From assembly GCA_903908785.1 (NCBI GenBank), contig CAIVTL010000620.1, forward strand, positions 1-6,507: 6,507 bases of DNA, in the 5' to 3' direction. Shown here piece by piece: positions 5,036-6,507 of the stretch. Both the position numbers and the translations under genes were made by a program. Within the stretch, counting starts at the first letter, position 1. The number at the start of each line of letters is the position of its first letter. This DNA is from Caldifarciminota bacterium. Its GTDB lineage: Bacteria; Hydrothermota; Tepidihabitantia; Tepidihabitantales; Tepidihabitantaceae. The notes under the pieces are model-generated. The model was given only the letters and a program-made list of their open reading frames with translations, was not told the DNA's origin and made no database searches.

Positions 5036-5097
5036 CCCAAACTCCACAGCCCGCTCGGAGCGGGAAACCCCAAACTCCAAACTCTAAATCCCAAGTC
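5036..5097 (+). repeat. Heptamer array with 11-bp direct repeat and hairpin
   Basis: cccaaactcca occurs at 5036-5046 and 5069-5079, flanking a 6-bp hairpin with a 3-nt loop (5050-5055 with 5059-5064). From 5070 the DNA runs in heptamers: ccaaact twice, ctaaatc, ccaagtc (5070-5097). The words resemble those at the window's 3' end (6415-6442). Confidence 0.75.
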
Positions 5098-5106
5098 TGA
5101 AGGCGA

Positions 5107-5133
5107 AATCTGTGTAATCTGCGGAATCTGTGG
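5107..5133 (+). repeat. 9-bp triplicate repeat
   Basis: Three consecutive 9-mers, aatctgtgt, aatctgcgg and aatctgtgg. From memory, similar 'aatctgcgg' words recur between genes in several uncultured and planctomycete-like genomes; not checked. Confidence 0.75.
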
Positions 5134-5162
5134 ATAGCCCTCTCCGGCCCTTGGCGCTTTTG

Positions 5163-5233
5163 ATGTCCTTGGGCAGCGATGGCCGCTGCGGTTCCTCGCG
5201 GCCCGTGGCGGAGTGGACAGGCGTCAAGGACAT
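5163..5233. repeat. Nested inverted repeats before the lipoprotein gene
   Basis: An outer 9-bp pair, 5163-5171 with 5225-5233, encloses a 6-bp hairpin at 5173-5178/5184-5189 and an alternative pair at 5182-5186/5197-5201. It ends 15 nt before the lipoprotein start, so a folded leader could affect its translation. Frame +1 is open from ATG 5163 and closes with a TGA at 5250-5252 overlapping the GTG start, the same junction form as in the operon. I see no convincing promoter in 5134-5248. Confidence 0.5.
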
Positions 5234-5248
5234 GGCTAGGCTATTCGG

Positions 5249-6397
5249 GTGATTCGGTTCGCCGCTATCGTCGTGCTTGGCCTGTTCGTCGGCGGATGCA
5301 CGCCGACTGAACCCGCACACAATCGGCCGCCGACCGTCGTCATTACCGCTGGGCCGACCGGGACTGTGACTGCGGACACCGCGCGGTTTGAGTGGTCCGG
5401 CGCGGATGCGGACGGGAACCTTGCCGGATACTACTACGGGCTGGACGATTCGACGCCGGGCGACTGGACCGAATCGACAGGCGTGACCCTGCGGGCAATC
5501 GGGCTGGGCCATCATGAGTTCTACGTGCAGGCGACGGATGACTCGGGTGCGCGTTCGGAGGCCACAGTGCGGACGTTTGAGCGCACGTACCAGGGCGGCG
5601 TGTTGCCGCGCGGGACCGACACGACGTTGGACGTGGCGACGTGGAACATCCAGAACTTTCCTAGAGACGGCGACCAGACAATCGGCGCGCTGCTCGGGCT
5701 TGTCCCGCAGCTCGATCTCGACATCTATGCGATTGAGGAAGTCGAGGATACCGAGGCGTTCCGGCGACTGGTCGGTGGCCTTACTGGATACGACGGTCTC
5801 TATTCGTCAGACGACTACGGCAACAACTCGTACCAGAAGACCGCGGTTATCTACAAGCGAAGCGCCGTAAGCGTGAGTGGGGTGCGGCAGTTGTTCTGGG
5901 AGAACGAGTCGGTGGTGCGGCCCCCGTTGGAACTGGACGTCACTGCGTCAGTCCGAAGTCGCGTATTCGACTTCCGGCTGGTCGTGATGCACCTGAAGGC
6001 CGGCACGTCCTACAGCGACGTCGCTCAGCGCCGGGCCACGTGCCGCCTGCTGAAGGAGTACATTGACGCGGAACTTGCCGCCGGCGGAGACAGCGACTAT
6101 GTGGTCGTCGGGGACTGGAACGATGAGATTGATGACCCGCCGGAGGACAATGCGTTCCAGATGTTCATTGACGACTCGGCCGATTATCGGTTCCTGACCC
6201 GGCCGCTGGTTGGCAACAGCTACTACGACTCCTACATAGCTGGCGGCCTGATCGACCATGTGCTGGTTACCTGCGCGGCGTTGCCCGAATACGGATCCGG
6301 CTCTACGGTTACGCTGCGGCTGGATGATGAGATGCCGAACTACGAGAAGCTGGTTTCAGACCATCGACCCGTGATGGCGAGCTTCATAATGCCGTAG
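5249..6397 (+). CDS. Lipoprotein with Ig-like and endonuclease/exonuclease/phosphatase domains
   Basis: Predicted surface or periplasmic lipoprotein (382 aa). Residues 1-17 form a lipoprotein signal peptide with lipobox VGGC (C17). Residues about 26-112 look like an Ig/FN3-type beta domain (PPTVVIT, FEWSGADADGNLAGYYYGLDD, HHEFYVQATDDSG). From about 126 to the end is an EEP (DNase I-like) domain with its expected active-site residues: N133 (TWNIQNF), E164 (AIEEVED), H248 (VMHLKAG), D289 and N291 (GDWND), D336-H337 (IDHVLV) and D371-H372 (SDHRPV). It should be an active Mg2+-dependent nuclease or phosphodiesterase; the substrate cannot be told. GTG 5249 is the first start after an in-frame TAG (5237-5239) and has only a weak TAGG upstream. 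It is separated by 0.8 kb from the electron-transfer operon and is probably a separate transcription unit. Confidence 0.9.
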   Translation: MIRFAAIVVLGLFVGGCTPTEPAHNRPPTVVITAGPTGTVTADTARFEWSGADADGNLAGYYYGLDDSTPGDWTESTGVTLRAIGLGHHEFYVQATDDSGARSEATVRTFERTYQGGVLPRGTDTTLDVATWNIQNFPRDGDQTIGALLGLVPQLDLDIYAIEEVEDTEAFRRLVGGLTGYDGLYSSDDYGNNSYQKTAVIYKRSAVSVSGVRQLFWENESVVRPPLELDVTASVRSRVFDFRLVVMHLKAGTSYSDVAQRRATCRLLKEYIDAELAAGGDSDYVVVGDWNDEIDDPPEDNAFQMFIDDSADYRFLTRPLVGNSYYDSYIAGGLIDHVLVTCAALPEYGSGSTVTLRLDDEMPNYEKLVSDHRPVMASFIMP

Positions 6398-6414
6398 CGG
6401 CTAGAAGAAAGCCT

Positions 6415-6507
6415 CAAATCACAAATCCCAAATCACAAACAATACCCCACCACACGACGAACGGGGTTGGGGCGTCCCGTTTGGAGCTTGGTGCTTGGGA
6501 TTTGTGA
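6415..6507. repeat. Facing heptamer arrays after the lipoprotein gene
   Basis: The left array 6415-6442 is caaatca, caaatcc, caaatca, caaacaa. The right array 6481-6507 is ttggagc, ttggtgc, ttgggat, ttgtga, cut by the window end. 6419-6430 is the exact reverse complement of 6496-6507 (12 bp). An inner hairpin pairs 6460-6465 with 6476-6481. It may fold as a 3' end structure or be the leader of a following gene. Confidence 0.75.

Noticed and set aside
4781..5080. Reverse-strand frame of 99 codons across the array
   Set aside because: Its periodic Val/Gln/Ala pattern follows from the 12-bp repeat; no ribosome binding site or recognisable family.

Overview
The window is high-GC bacterial DNA (roughly 60 % by eye). 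It carries six genes of a membrane-bound, Mrp-linked electron-transfer locus, then about 0.8 kb without a convincing gene, then a surface lipoprotein gene, all on the + strand. No taxonomic marker is present. The gene set (Mrp subunits D, E, F, G, a NuoI/MbhN/HycF-type ferredoxin subunit and an HdrB-like CCG protein) suggests an anaerobe with an ion-pumping group-4 hydrogenase-like or ferredoxin-oxidising complex. From memory only, the spacers built of short repeated words resemble those of uncultured phyla such as candidate division WOR-3; this is a weak inference.

Layout: 1-151 is a leader with a long inverted repeat. It is followed by mrpD (152-1669), mrpE (1724-2212), mrpF (2269-2523), mrpG (2605-2955), the 2x[4Fe-4S] subunit (3016-3630) and the CCG-domain protein (3744-4454). 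Positions 4455-5248 hold a direct repeat, a strong hairpin, a degenerate 12-bp tandem array (about 4649-4936), a heptamer array, a 9-bp triplet repeat and a nested inverted repeat. A lipoprotein with an Ig-like domain and an endonuclease/exonuclease/phosphatase domain follows (5249-6397). The window ends in two facing heptamer arrays (6415-6507).

How the genes fit together: MrpD is an antiporter-like ion channel of the NuoN/NuoL family. MrpE, F and G are small membrane subunits of the sodium/proton module. The ferredoxin subunit would carry electrons in the peripheral arm of an MBH/MBX-like complex. The CCG protein could be a linked thiol/disulfide or electron-transfer partner. The remaining Mrp and hydrogenase-like subunits would be expected upstream, outside the window.

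Two patterns are the main discoveries. First, the operon genes do not abut as Mrp genes usually do but are separated by spacers of 54-113 nt, and each of the five internal spacers is spanned by a mini-ORF of 17-38 codons. Each mini-ORF starts within a few bases of the preceding stop and ends in a TGA overlapping the next start codon (ATGA or GTGA). Second, most spacers are arrays of 6-9 bp words, most often 7 bp, sometimes as facing inverted pairs; one heptamer array lies inside the mrpD coding sequence.
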